A DNA stretch of 64,000 bases from Prionace glauca (lineage: Eukaryota; Chordata; Chondrichthyes; Carcharhiniformes; Carcharhinidae), in assembly GCA_037974335.1 (NCBI GenBank), contig CM075760.1:41172103-41236102 (forward strand), read 5' to 3'. The translations under genes were made by a program, and so were the position numbers. The notes below the pieces were generated by a model that did no database searches, was not told where the DNA came from, and worked only from the letters and a program-made list of their open reading frames with translations. Positions within the stretch are counted from its first letter, which is position 1; every line of letters begins with the position of its first letter. Positions 36,073-47,455 of the stretch are shown in pieces.

Positions 36073-38865
36073 GTTTAGAACATAGAACATTAACATAGAA
36101 CATTACAGCGCAGAACAGGCCCTTCGGCCCACGATGTTGCGCCGACCAGTTACAAAACAATGACCCACTAGCCTAAACCAATCCCTTTTCATCCATAAAC
36201 CTATCCACAGATCTCTTAAACGCCCCCAAACTAGGTGCATTTACAACTGCAGCTGGCAGGGCATTCCAGTCCCTCACCACCCTCTGGGTAAAGAACCTAC
36301 CCCTGACATCTGTCCTATAACTACCCCCCCTTAATTTAAAATCGTGCCCCCTCGTGTTAGCTTTCTCCATCCTAGGAAAAAGGCTATCACTATCTACCCT
36401 GTCTAAACCTCTAATCATCTTATATGTTTCAATGAGATCCCCTCTTTGCCGCCTTCTTTCCAGCGAAAACAACCCCAAATCTCTCAATCTCTCCTCATAG
36501 GATCTCCCCTCCATACCAGGCAACATCCTGGTAAACCTCCTCTGCACCCTCTCCAAAGCCTCTACATCCTTCCTGTAATGTGGGGACCAGAACTGCACAC
36601 AAAACTCCAAGTGCGGCCGCACCAGAGATGTGTACAGTTGCATCATGACGCTGCGACTCCTAAATTCAATCCCCCTACCAATAAACGCCAAAACTCCGTA
36701 TGCCTTCTTAACAACTTTATCTACTTGATTCCCAACTTTCAGGGATCTATGTACACATACACCGAGATCCCTCTGCTCCTCCACACTATTCAAAGTCCTC
36801 CCGTTAGCCCTATACTCAACACATCTATTATTCCTACCGAAATGAATTACCTCACACTTCTCCACATTAAACTCCATTCGCCACCTCTCAGCCCAGCTCT
36901 GCAACCTTTCTAAGTCATCCTGCAAACTATGACACCCTTCCTCACAATCTACCACACCTCCGACTTTGGTGTCATCAGCAAACTTACTAATCCACCCAAC
37001 TATACCCTCATCCAGATCATTAATAAAAATTACAAACAGCAGTGGCCCCAAAACAGATCCCTGAGGCACACCACTTGTAACCGAACTCCATGACGAATAT
37101 TTCCCATCAACCACCACTCTCTGTCTCCTATCTGCTAGCCAATTCCTGATCCAATTACCTAGAACACCCCCAATCCCATACATCTGCATTTTCTGCAGAA
37201 GCCTACCATGGTGAACCTTATCAAACGCCTTGCTAAAATCCATATACACCACATCAACTGCCTTACCCCTATCCACCTCTTTGGTCACTTTCTCAAAGAA
37301 CTCGATAAGGTTAGTAAGGCATGACCTACCCGCTACAAAACCATGCTGACTATCTCTAATCAACTCATTACTTTCCAAATAACTATAAATCCTGTCTCTA
37401 ATAATCCTTTCCAAAACCTTACCCACCACAGAAGTAGGACTCACCGGTCTATAATTCCCAGGGAAGTCCCTTCTCCCCTTCTTAAACAGTGGGACAACAT
37501 TTGCTGTCCTCCAATCTTCTGGTACTATACCAGAGACTAACGACGACCTGAAGATCAGAGCCAGAGGCTCCGCAATCACCCCTCTTGCCTCCCAAAGAAT
37601 CCTAGGGTAAATCCCATCTGGACCAGGGGACTTATCTATTTTCAATCCCTCTAAAATATCCAGCACATCCCCCGTATCAACTGCAATACTATCTATTTCA
37701 CACCCCTGCACCCCAGTGTCCTCCTCAGCTACATTCCTGTCCCCTTGCGTGAACACCGAAGAGAAATATTGGTTCAACGCCTCTCCAATCTCCTCCGGTT
37801 CCACACACAACTTCCCTCTACTGTCTGTAACTGGCCCTAATCTTGTCCTAACCAACCTTCTGTTCTTGACATACCTGTAAAACGCCTTAGGGTTCTCCTT
37901 AATCCTATCAGCCAAAATCATCTCATGCCCTCTTTTGGCCCTTCTTAACTCCCTCTTCAACTCCCTCCTAGCCAATCTAAAACTTTCTAATGCACTACCT
38001 GAGCCCTCAAGCCTCATCCGAACATAAGCCTCCTTTTTCTTCCTAACCAACGAATCAACTTTTTTGGTGCACCACGGTTCCCTGGGCCTACCAAATCCTC
38101 CTTGCCTGACAGGGATATACTTATCACAGACCCGCAATAGCTGCTCCTTGAAAAATCTCCACATCTCGGATGTTCCCAGTCCCTTTAATCTCCCATTCCA
38201 ACCAATGCTTCCTAATTCTCTCCTAATAGCCTCATAATTACCCTTCCCCCAGCTGAAACTACTGACCCGAGGTTCATGCCTATCCCTTTCCATCACTAAG
38301 GTGAACGTAATCGAATTGTGATCACTATCCCCAAACTGTACACCAACTTCCAAGTCTAGCACCTGGTCTGGCTCATTACCGAGCACCAAATCCAATATAG
38401 CCTCACCTCTCGTCGGCCTATCTACATACTGAGTCAAAAAACCTTCTTGCACACTTTGAACAAAAACTGACCCCTCTAACGAGCAATTCCAATCTACATG
38501 AGTAAAGTTAAAGTCCCCCATAACAATTACCCTATTACTTTCACTCCTAACAAGGATCGTCTCCGCAATCCTTTCCTCAACCTCTCTAGAACTTTTTGGA
38601 GGTCTATAAAAGACTCCCAACAGGGTGACCTCTCCTCTCCTATTTCTAATCTCCGCCCATATTACCTCAACAGACAAGTCCTCATCAAAGTTCCTCTCTG
38701 ACACTGAGATACAGTCCTTGACCAATAATGCTACCCCACCCCCCCCTTCTACCTCCTTGTCTACTCCGATTAAAGCATTTGTACCCCGGGACCTGCAACA
38801 TCCATTCCTGACCCTGCTCTATCCAAGTCTCTGAAATGGCCACAACATCGAAGTAATATCCTTTA
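36073..38865 (-). repeat. CR1-type LINE with long intact ORF2
   Basis: The best-preserved LINE here. One minus-strand frame of about 850 codons holds the end of the APE endonuclease (VIMGDFNFTHVDWN, GDSDHNSITFTLV), the KRELRRAKRGHEMILADRIK linker, and RT (KSPGPDGIYPRIL, VYMDFSKAFDKVHHGR, SGVPQGSVLGP, FADDTKVGG), then SLVRPHLEFCVQFWSPHYRK and FFTQRVVRDW up to a stop at 36173. Upstream, YYFDVVAISETW is readable in another frame; the change lies at a G run near 38740. 5'-truncated at about 38865. 3' UTR ends in AACATAGAACATT repeats. Flanks suggest a short TTTAG target duplication. Confidence 0.95.
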
Positions 38866-39070
38866 GTAATCGTTTAGTAATATCCTTTTTATAACAGGGT
38901 GACCAGAATATCTGTGGGGTCTGAAGGATGGGCAGGTTAGGTGGATTGACCGTGCTAAATTCTCCCTTAATGTCCAAAGATATGAAGGTTACGGGGAATA
39001 GAGAGTATTGTGGGGTTACGGGAATAGGGCAAAATGCTCTGTTGACGTAGACTTGATGCACTGTTGGGAT
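38866..39070 (-). repeat. Older LINE continuation after the nested insertion
   Basis: 'tttagtaatatcctttttat' to 'agggtgaccagaatatctg' continues the element at 35593-36072 and then fades into a degraded 3'-end-like stretch. Confidence 0.55.
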
Positions 39071-39119
39071 TTTATGATTTTAACGGGGGTGGGTAGTTTG
39101 ATATCTGGGGGAGAGTGTT

Positions 39120-39420
39120 GCAGCACAGTTGCACGGTGGTTAGCAATGCTGCCTCTCAGCGCTAGGGCCCCAAATTCGATTCCCGGCTTGGGTCACTGTC
39201 TGTGTGGAGTTTGCACATTCTCCCCATGTCTGCATGGGTTTCTTCCAGATGCTCTGGTTTCCTGCAGCAGTCCGAAAGACGTGCTGGTTAGATGCATTGG
39301 CCATGCTAAATTCTCCGTAAGTGCATCCGAACAGGAATATCGCGACTCGGGAATTTTCACAGGAATTGCATTGCAGTGTTAATGTAAGCCGACTTATTAG
39401 TGACACTAATAATAAACTTC
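39120..39420 (+). repeat. HE1-like SINE
   Basis: Full-length-like: head 'gcacggtggttagcaatgct', B box near 'aaattcgattcccggcttgg', core 'tctgcatgggtttcttccag' and 3' end 'gacttattagtgacactaat'. Confidence 0.85.
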
Positions 39421-39464
39421 AACTGCAGGTCAAGGTGCTGCTGTGACAATGCACCCTCTTGTTT

Positions 39465-40235
39465 AAGAACAAAGAACAAAGAAAAAAAGCAGCCCGGGAA
39501 ACAGGCCCTTCGGCCCAACGAGCCCGCGCCACCATCTTAACACCACCAGTCCCCTCCTTCACCCATGACCCTTATCTAATTTTTTATGGCCATCCACATT
39601 GAGGGAAACTAATTTTGGGACAATTTATTACTGCCAATCAGCCTAATAGTACATCTTTGGGGTGTGGGAGGAAACCGGAGCACCCGGAGAAAACCCACGC
39701 AAGCACGGGGAGAATGCGCAAACTCCCCCAGGCACCGGCCCAAATCCATGTGTCTGCAAGCAATTAGTGATAGTCACTGTGCTGTCGTCTTGCCCAGCAT
39801 CTGGTCCAGTTTAGGCACACACTAACGACATGAAGCACTGGGCCAATCTCGAACAACCAAGAGCAGCCCAAGTACGACCCATCGCATGTATGCCCCTCGT
39901 TGGACACAAGGCGGACCGACTTAAAACCAGTGAATGAAAAAGAGAAAAGAAAGCATTATTATTGTACCAGATCCATTTACCCTACCAGGGGCGCCCCAAT
40001 GCGAATGACCCTTATTTAAAACAATCTCCTATATCCATCCATCTCCAACTCACTCATGTGCCTGTCTAAGCTACTCTTAAACAACTCCAGCGTATTTGCC
40101 TCCACCACCTTACTTGGCAGAGCATTGCATATCCCCACTACTCTCTGTGTGAAAAACCTCCCTCTAATATCTGTGTTAAACCTCTCCCTCCTCCCCTTAA
40201 GCCCAACTCCCCTCGTACTGTGTGTCTCTAAACAC
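39465..40235 (-). repeat. CR1-type LINE 3' end with composite UTR
   Basis: Same 3' UTR architecture as 31835-32355 (AAGAACAAAGAACAAAGAA end, 'cttcggcccaacgagcccgc', HE1-like centre), followed at 40016-40230 by the ORF end (FFTQRVVGICNALPSKVVEA). Confidence 0.8.
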
Positions 40236-41060
40236 TCTGCAATGCTGAGACTGCGGAGAGGAGTGAACAACAGGGAGCAGCATTGCACCTTCTCTCCCCC
40301 CATTGAAACTGGGATTGTTGCTCCATCTGCTGCACCTCCCCACCACATCCACTGGGGGGCAATCTGGACAATGGGCTGCAGACAGACCTCACTGCGCCTG
40401 CGCCAAAATCACACCCACCGCCCGCGGCCATCTTGCGTTGCCAGGGGAGACGGCCGGCGGCCATCTTGCGTTGCCAAGGGAGACGGCCGGTGGCCATCTT
40501 ACGTTGCCAGGGGAGGCGGCGTCCCGCGCGCGGCACTCTTGGGGAATTCCCCTCCCACACATGCGCCCAGACAGTTACATTTTAATTTTTAATATTTTGA
40601 ATCTTGATGATTATTATTCACATCCTCACCCGTCAGACTTTCGGTTCCTTCTCCATTCGGGAAAATCGTTTTTTTTATTGCGTCTGTTTTTCAATCACCC
40701 CCGCGCGGTGCGCTCTGGGAAAATACTACAGCACATGCGCGGTTCCGCCACCTGCCTCTTTATAAAAATATGTATTTTATTTAATTTTAATTCCGCTCCG
40801 GGCGGGATTTCCGGGTGGGAATTTCTCTCACTTTCTACGTTTCTGAACCGTCGCTTTTTCCTCAACGGGGGGAGGGGCTGATGGTGACGTAACGGAAATA
40901 TGGCGGCTGGCCCCGCCTCTCTGTAGGACCCGGATCTTCCGCCAACGATCAGCGGCCGGGCCGGAGTGGGCAAGAGGTGACACTGGGCGGAGCAGCGTCC
41001 GGGCGTGTTACAGCGACCTCTGGTGGCCAGGAAGGGAAATAAAAACAGCACAGTCTCTGC
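40236..41060. promoter_or_regulatory. GC-rich promoter-like island with tandem YY1/X-box units
   Basis: GC- and CpG-rich region. At 40426-40524 a 33-bp unit (GGCCATCTTGCGTTGCCAGG then GGAGACGGCCGGC) occurs three times. Each has a YY1-type GCCATCTT (third copy also) and GTTGCC, an RFX half-site. Further on are ACATGCGCGG and ATATGGCGGC. Looks like a promoter, but no linked exon was found. Confidence 0.5.
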
Positions 41061-41234
41061 CCAAAGGCTTCCTCAGTTCAGCTGCTCAGAGACTCTGGGA
41101 ACCTTTTCAACTGGAAACTTCTCACATTCACTCCTATCCATCTATCTACCCCTCCATCCATCTCACTCTCTCTCTTTCTCTCCATCCAGCTCTCTCTTTC
41201 CTATCCATGCATCCTTCTCTGCAACAAACCCATT

Positions 41235-41455
41235 CTTTACCCAGCGGGTGGTGAGGGATTGGAATGCCCTGCCTGCTGCGGTTGTAAATGCTTCTAGTTT
41301 GGGGGCGTTTAAGAGATCTGTGGATAGGTTTATGGACGAAAAGGGATTGGTTTAGATTAGTCGGTCAGTGTATTTTTTAAAAAAAACTGGTCGGCGCAAC
41401 ATCGTGGGCCGAAGGGCCTGTTCTGCGCTGTAATGTTCTATGTTCTATGTTCATT
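41235..41455 (+). repeat. CR1-type LINE 3' end
   Basis: Plus-strand FFTQRVVRDWNALPAAVVNA and FKRSVDRFMDEKGLV match the element at 36073-38865 almost word for word, so both belong to one young subfamily. Ends in 'gttctatgttctatgttc'. Confidence 0.9.
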
Positions 41456-41704
41456 CACTCTGAACAGCCGCTTCAATCTCATTACCTCAGTCTGTCTTCC
41501 AGCCTGTGTCAAATCCACTCTGTTCCCAGATACATTATACATTAGATATTACAATTCAAATATTATAATCTCTCCAATTCTGTATTTGTTCAAAGATCAT
41601 GGACAACCGAGAAATCATTAATTGCACTCCCATTCTGAGCTATGGGGTATATTTATACATTTTCTCATTTCACGAGCTTTAGATTAACTTCTGTTATGGT
41701 TTTA

Positions 41705-41895
41705 GTGATGACGTGGTGATGCCGGCGTTGGACTGGGGTGAGCACAGTAAAAAGTCTCACCACACCAGGTTAAAGTCCGACAGGTTTATTTGGTAGCAAA
41801 AGCTTTCGGAGTGTTGCTCCTTTGTCAGATAAGTGGTAGTTCTGTTCACCAACAGGGCATATAAAAATACAAACTTAATTTGCAAACTAATGGTT
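41705..41895 (+). repeat. Penelope-like element terminal fragment
   Basis: 'ggtgatgccggcgttggact' to 'gcaaactaatggttggaatg', followed by an inserted SINE-like block and then the coding remnant at 42400. Confidence 0.65.
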
Positions 41896-41904
41896 GGAAT
41901 GCGT

Positions 41905-42395
41905 GTCAAAGAAGAAAAGAACAGCACAGCTCAGGAAACAGGCGCTTCGGCCCTACAAGCCCGCTCCGCCCATTTTAACAGTCGGTGAGTGCCTCATTCC
42001 AATCCTTCGGCTACCTGCGGCTTTTATCTACATCTAGTGTGTTCCACAATACAGGGGTGCAAATTTAGGGAATTATATATGCGCCAGATTAAGGGAGATC
42101 CAATTTAGCCTAAAAACACGTTTTGGGGGTGTGGGAGGAAACCGGAGCACCCGGAGAAAATCCACACAAGCACGGGGAGGATGTTCAAACTCCCACAGAC
42201 ACTGACCCAAGACGGAGATCTGACCCCGGTCCCTTAACTGGACCGCAAACAGTGATAGTCACTGAGCTGTCGTGTTGTCTGTTAATTGGTCCAGTTTAAG
42301 CGTACACTAACGACGTGAAGCACTAGGCTACTCTCGCAGCAACATCCAAGAGCAGTCCTCGCACAACCCACCGCGAGTCCTTACAAGTAATCAAG
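41905..42395 (-). repeat. SINE-like/LINE-UTR block inserted in Penelope-like element
   Basis: 'aggaaacaggcgcttcggcc', 'gtgggaggaaaccggagcac' and 'gcactaggctactctcgcag' repeat the composite 3' UTR seen at 31835-32355 and 39465-40000. Confidence 0.65.
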
Positions 42396-43075
42396 CGCTA
42401 AGGGTACAGTCTCACGTAGAACACCATCCACCCGGTACATGGTGCATATTCTGGTAACGTTGTCTACCTGATACGCTGCAGGAAAGGATGTCCAGAGCAT
42501 GGTACATTGGGGAGATGATGCAGACGCTACCACAACGGTTGAATGAAAACCACTCACAATCACCACTCAAGAGTATTCTCTTCCTGTCCGGGAACACTTC
42601 AGCAGTCAGGGGCATTCGGCCTCTGATCTTCGGATTCACTTTCTCCAAGGCGGCCTTCAGGACACACGACAGCACAGAGTCGCTGAGCAGAGATTGAAAG
42701 CCAAATTCTAGACACATGAGGAAGCCTGAACCGGGATCTTGGGTTCATGTCACACTATCTGTAATCTCCATGGCTTTCCTTGTTCTTGCAAAATCTCACT
42801 TACTGTCCTGGCTGGAGACAATGCACCGCTCTTTAAACTTGTTTAACCCTCTCCCAACTCATATTGTCTGTATCTTTAAGACTTGATTACCTGTAAAGAC
42901 TCACATTCCAACCATAATTTTGTAAATTGGGCTTGTGTCCTTCTATGCCCTGCTTGTGAACAGAACTCCCACTGATCTGATGGAGGAGCAGCACTCTGAA
43001 AGCTAGTGGCTTTTTCTACCAAATAAACCTGTTGGAAATTAACCTGGTGTTGTGAGACATCTTACATTATTTTAG
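42396..43075 (+). repeat. Penelope-like element with GIY-YIG remnant
   Basis: Plus strand near 42465-42560 encodes AWYIGEMMQTLPQRLNE, matching the WYIGET and R/E core of the GIY-YIG nuclease at the C-terminus of Penelope-like elements; it continues with FGFTFSKAAFRTHDS. Ends in 'aacctggtgttgtgagacat'. Broken by stops. Confidence 0.65.
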
Positions 43076-43269
43076 TTCGCAGCAGGTGGATTGGAGATTA
43101 ACATCAACTGGTCATTGTCTCACTTTATCTCTGTGTTTGTGAGGGTGTATGTGATAGTTGTATGTCTGTGTGTGTCAGTTTTTGCGTTTATGTAAGTCTA
43201 TGTTTTTGTGGGCATGTCTGTGTGTGTTCGTGTATGTGTTTGTGTGTGTCTGTTAGTTTGTCTGAGATT

Positions 43270-44115
43270 GTGTATATCTGTATGTGTCCTGGCAGCATTC
43301 CAGTAAATCTTTTCTGCACTCTTTCTAGTTTAATAATATCCTTTCTATAATAGGGTGACCAGAATTGTACACAGTATTCCAAGTGTGGCCTTACCAATGT
43401 CTTGTACAACTTCAACAAGACGTCCCAACTCCTGTATTCAATGTTCTGACCGATGAAACCAAGCATGCTGAATGCCTTCTTCGGCACTCTGTCCACGCAT
43501 GACTCTACTTTCAAGGAGCTACGAACCTGTACTGCTAGATCGTTTTGTTTTATAACTGTCCACAACACCATTCCATTAAATAAATAAGTTCTGTCCTGAT
43601 TTGATTGACCAAAATGGATCACCTCGCATCCATCTAAATAAAACTTCACCTTCCGTTCATCAATCCATTGGCCCAATTGATAAAGATCCCGTTGCAATCC
43701 GTGATAACCTTCTTCACTGTCCACCATGCCACCAATCTTGGTGTCATCTACAAACTTACTAACTATGCCCCCTATATTCTCATCCAAATCATTAATATAT
43801 GTGACAAGAAACAGTGCACCTAGCACTGATCCCTGAGGCACACCGCTGGTCACAGGCCCCCAGTTTGAAAAACAACCCTCCATCACGACCTTCTGTCTTC
43901 TGTCATCAAGCCAATTTTGTACCCATTTCCACCTCACCCTGGATCCAGTAAGAATGTTTCCAGCTGCTGCTCCAACAGAACCATTCAGTGTGTGAGGAAC
44001 TGCAGTTGGTCACACTTCCCGCAAACATAGTCACCAGGGACACGAGAAAGTTCCCTAATCTCCCACATCTAACAGGAGGGGCATATCACTGCCCTAACTG
44101 CCATCTCTACACTTG
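43270..44115 (-). repeat. CR1-type LINE, RT fragment plus ORF1 scrap
   Basis: Minus-strand RT end (SGVPQGSVLGA, FVDDTKIGG, RPHLEYCVQFWSPYYRK) from 43937 to 43290, and beyond it (43960-44110) an ORF1-like N-terminus (KCDQLQFLTH, LLEQQLE). Internal sequence between is deleted. Lies just upstream of the NAR-type V1. Confidence 0.8.
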
Positions 44116-44444
44116 GACACTGAAAAAGAAGAATTTTCCTTACTTGTGACAAAGAGGGACATTCACAAACTCTGAGTGACAACACCCAGAAGAGTCACGG
44201 GATCAGATTCGGGGCTCGGGAGCTCCGAGGCCCAGATAACTGTGGGGCCTCGACTGAATGTTCACAGCTTTCTGCCACCTTTCCATTCTCGAGTTTTATT
44301 TTAAACAATGGGCGGGGCCTAAATTAACAATGTTCAGGCCTGAGGTATTTCAGTTCAGTTCTGAGATCCAGTGTCCCAGAGCAGTCAAATTCTGCAGTCT
44401 CCAGCTCCCCGTCACATAAACCATCAGCTCCGGGCAGCAGAGAG
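44116..44444 (+). promoter_or_regulatory. Upstream region of NAR-type V1
   Basis: Immediate 5' flank of the V1 leader. A GGGCGGGGCC box lies at about 44310. No octamer (ATGCAAAT or its complement) and no clear TATA box was seen. 5' UTR boundaries are not defined. Confidence 0.35.
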
Positions 44445-44487
44445 ATGGGAATCCTTCTTGTTTTCACCCTGTGTGTCTGTTTACCCC
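44445..44487 (+). CDS. Leader exon of NAR-type V1
   Basis: ATG GGA ATC encodes MGILLVFTLCVCLP, a compact hydrophobic signal peptide, then a GTGAGTACC donor in phase 1. The intron is 147 bases, a normal V-gene leader intron. This leader is the only one found for the three plus-strand V exons between 44 and 54 kb. Confidence 0.88.
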
Positions 44488-44634
44488 GTGAGTACCGATC
44501 AAACTAACCCACATTGTGTGGATTGGGTATAAAGCTGTCCCAGTCCATCCCAATTACAGACACAGTTTGGGTTTTAGCTCCATTGTGTGGTTCAGCTCTG
44601 ATGGCCCATTAAACTCTCTGTGTTTAATTTCCAG

Positions 44635-44916
44635 GATCTTTCAGTCAGTCAGTGACACAGAGCCCAGGAGAGGTGACCAAGAAGGAGTGTCAATCTCTCA
44701 CCATCAGCTGTGTTTTCTATGGTTATGGTTATTACTTGCGAAACGGCGAGTTCTTCAAACAAACCCAGCCCGGGAAGGAGTGGGAGCTGATCTCCAGCGG
44801 AGGGAGATTTATTGTGTCTGTGAACAAAGCAGGAAAGACATTTTCGCTGGAAATTCGGGATGTGAGAGTTGAAGACGCCGCCACCTATTACTGTAAAGCT
44901 CATTATAAGTACGACA
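44635..44916 (+). CDS. NAR-type V segment V1 of a NAR-TCR cluster
   Basis: Unrearranged V exon of NAR type. After TTTAATTTCCAG it reads SFSQSVTQSPGEVTKK in phase 1, then CVF, NGEFFKQTQPGKEWELIS, GGRFIVSVNKAGKTFSLEI and RVEDAATYYCKA. The short C'-C'' region and the VNKAGKTFSLEI run are the NAR signature, shared with IgNAR V. The canonical FR2 Trp is Phe here. Beside the normal Cys pair there is an extra FR1 Cys (KKECQSL). It ends with a 22-23-bp-spacer RSS. The single D, absence of IgNAR constant exons and the leaderless delta-type V downstream favour NAR-TCR over IgNAR. Confidence 0.88.
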
Positions 44917-44954
44917 CACAGTGATCGGCCTCGGCTTCCCACGATACAAAAACT
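44917..44954 (+). other. RSS of V1 (22/23-bp spacer)
   Basis: Heptamer CACAGTG at 44917-44923 and nonamer ACAAAAACT at 44946-44954 with 22 bases between. One base shift gives 23 with a weaker nonamer. Confidence 0.9.
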
Positions 44955-45294
44955 CATCCTGCAGATTCTCACAGAACCAAATGAAAAACCGGAGTTAATC
45001 TATAACCCCCCCCCCTCCGCCCCCACCTCCCGCAATCCCACAGTTGCGCCTATTTATTGCAGTTTATTTTTAATAAGACCTGATTATTACCGTTGGTATT
45101 TTGAGTTTTGTAAATACGGAGAGAGAGTGGATGGGGGTTTCATTCCTGGGAGTGTTTTCGGTGAATTGAGAATGGGAATGACTGATCCCAGTTACAAACC
45201 CTGACACCAGATGGGACCCTAGGCTCACAACCGGAACTGGGAGCCACATTCCGCGCTGTTTAATTCATGTTCCAACATCCCACCCAGTACCAGA

Positions 45295-45368
45295 GGTTTT
45301 GATGCTGAACTGTATCACTGTGTAAATATTGGGATGGGGTCACAGTGAAAAGAAGCTGAACAAATACC
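45295..45368 (+). other. D segment flanked by two 12-bp-spacer RSSs
   Basis: Left: nonamer GGTTTTGAT (45295-45303), 12-bp spacer, heptamer CACTGTG (45316-45322). D core: TAAATATTGGGATGGGGT (45323-45340). Right: CACAGTG (45341-45347), 12-bp spacer, ACAAATACC (45360-45368). Reading frames of the core give KYWDG, NIGMG or one starting with a stop. This 12-D-12 symmetry is that of Ig heavy-chain D segments. Confidence 0.93.
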
Positions 45369-45679
45369 TGTGCACAATTACACTATAAATTCTCAGTGCC
45401 CAGACTTTGAATCATTGGTTTGATGTTATTATCGCTGTGATCTGGATTATTTCCACTGTAATCTCCACCACTCACATCTTTCTTTGATTTTTTTTGCGAT
45501 ATATGAATTATTTTTTCCTTCCTGCGGCCATTTACTGAGAGCTCGGGCCTCACAAAATTACAATTTGAACCGACAGAGACATTGAAACCTTGAATATTAT
45601 TTATTGATTTTAAATCCCCCGAATAATTGGACATTTCCGAGTGACTGGTGATGGTTTTCCGGCAGATTGAGATATCGGT
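45369..45679. other. D to J spacer
   Basis: No second D was recognised on either strand in these 311 bases. Confidence 0.5.
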
Positions 45680-45718
45680 AGTTTTTGTACCGGGGAGACT
45701 GAGGGTGGAGTCACTGTG
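45680..45718 (+). other. RSS of J1 (23-bp spacer)
   Basis: Nonamer AGTTTTTGT (45680-45688), exact 23-bp spacer, heptamer CACTGTG (45712-45718). Confidence 0.92.
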
Positions 45719-45777
45719 TAAAGAATGGAAATATGGTGATGTGGATGGATCCGGGACGGTGGTGACTGTCACAGCCG
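45719..45777 (+). CDS. J segment of NAR-TCR cluster 1
   Basis: Reads KEWKYGDVDGSGTVVTVTA and a final G in phase 1 before a GTAAGT donor. The GSGTVVTVTA G-strand has the GXG core of NAR J segments but no W/F before the first Gly, as in IgNAR J. With V1 and D, 862 bases separate V end from J end, the compact cluster spacing of sharks. Its donor has no constant exon within reach; the next acceptors in phase are V2 (49700) and the delta-type V (53270). Confidence 0.9.
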
Positions 45778-46500
45778 GTAAGTAATTCCAAACCCCGCCT
45801 TGTTACAGTCTGTCTCGTTTAATGTACCCCTTCACTTTATCATTGTGATCTGTATTTCAATCCCATCGAATCTTCCTGTGGAAAATCATCCGGTACAGAT
45901 TCCGAGTTGGGATCAGGGTGTGATTCTGGAACCGGCTCCAGTCAGTCCCGGGGAAGGTGTCTGTGAGACCTGCTGGAGTCGGCGGTCAGCGGGACATGGA
46001 TGGTGGGGTGAAACCTCGGGGGGAGACTGGGGCGGGGGTGGAGTGGGTTCGGGGAGAGGGTGGTGAGGCGCGGGGTGCGGGTGTTAGTGTTCAGTGTTCT
46101 GAGGGAGTTGACAGCGTCTGGGCGAATTTTGCTTTAAGGGGCACATCAAAATCAAGAGTGCAGACACTCCTGATATATTTCTTTTAACAAACTCAAATTG
46201 AGGACACTCTCGAATCCACTCTGGATGTGAAATGTGACTGGGAGAGATCTGTCTGCCGTTTACAGCCCCACAGCGGGGTCTCAGAGCTCTCTCTTGGGCA
46301 GTAGATTGCAGTCCCAGCCATGCAATGTCAATAAACTACCGGCTGAATGAGATCAATGTCACTGCGGCCAGTCCAGTTAACCACAGTGACTCTATCAATA
46401 CCTCACCCAGGCGGCAAACTGGAAATTAAACAACGGCCTTCAGGTATAAGGAACCTTGTTGTCGGTCCGAAGGAATTTTGTAATAAAGAAATCAGTGACT
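45778..46500. other. Downstream of J1, nothing recognised
   Basis: No supporting V, constant exon or repeat family recognised in this stretch. Confidence 0.45.
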
Positions 46501-47455
46501 GGAATCAGAGACATTGCACCTGATATCTCCTTAAATATCTTCCATATAAAAAATCACTTTTTCTAATTTTCCACCATTTGTGGTTGGTTCTGGAGCACAA
46601 GTCTTCAGTAATATTGCTGAGATACTTCCAGGGCCTATCGTCTTTGCAGCATCCAGTGCCATCAACCGGTCCTAAAGTCACATGGAGTGAATCACATTGG
46701 ATGAAGACTGACATCAGTGATACTGCGGACCTCCGGCGGAAGTCGGGATGGATCATCCACTCGACACCTCTGGATGAAGCTTGTTGCCAATGCAGTGGAT
46801 ATGTTAGGCCACGTGGTTACAGATTGTGTTTGAGTTCAATGCTGCAGCTGATGGCCCATAGTGCCTTATGGATGCCGAGTACTGAATTGCTAGATCTATC
46901 TCATTTAGCACGGTGACTGGGCCATACTACAGGATGGAGCATAGCTCAATGTAAAGACAGGACTTTGTGTCTACAAGGACTATAGGTGGTCACTCCTGCT
47001 GACACGGCTCTGGTGATGCATCTGCAGCAGACAGGTTGCTGAGGATGAGGTCAAGTATGTGTTTTGCCCTCTTGGCAGTTGTCTTGCTCTCTGCCACAGT
47101 TCCAATCTAGCAGTTATGTCCAGCTGTATGCTATCGAGCCAGACATAGTGATGGACATTGAAGTCCCCCAACCAGAGTTCATTCTGCACCCTTGCCATCT
47201 TCAGAGCTTCCTCCATTTTGAACACATTTTGAGTTTAGATACATCAGCGGAGGCACATGATAGTCAGCAGCAGGTTTCCTTGCTCATATCTAACCTGATA
47301 TCAGGAGAGTTTATAAGGTTCAGAGACGATATTGAGCACTTCCAGGGCAAGTGGTTCCCGACTATACCCCATTGTGCCGCCAGCTCTGCTGAATCTGTCC
47401 TACCAATGGGTCAGGACATACAGAGGTTGGTGATGGTTGTTTCTGAGCTATTGCT
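46501..47455 (-). repeat. Probable old retroposon fragment
   Basis: Minus strand retains LWLGDFNVHHYVW, similar in style to the endonuclease GDFN motif of LINEs, in an otherwise broken sequence. Classification is uncertain. Confidence 0.4.

Noticed and set aside
36173-38725. 850-codon minus-strand frame as a host gene
   Set aside because: Endonuclease and reverse transcriptase motifs and repeated 3' ends elsewhere in the window make it a CR1-type LINE.
44445-45777. The NAR-type V-D-J as an IgNAR heavy-chain cluster
   Set aside because: IgNAR clusters have several D segments and their own constant exons soon after J. Here only one D is seen, no constant exon follows, and a leaderless delta-type V lies downstream. 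NAR-TCR fits better, though IgNAR is not fully excluded.
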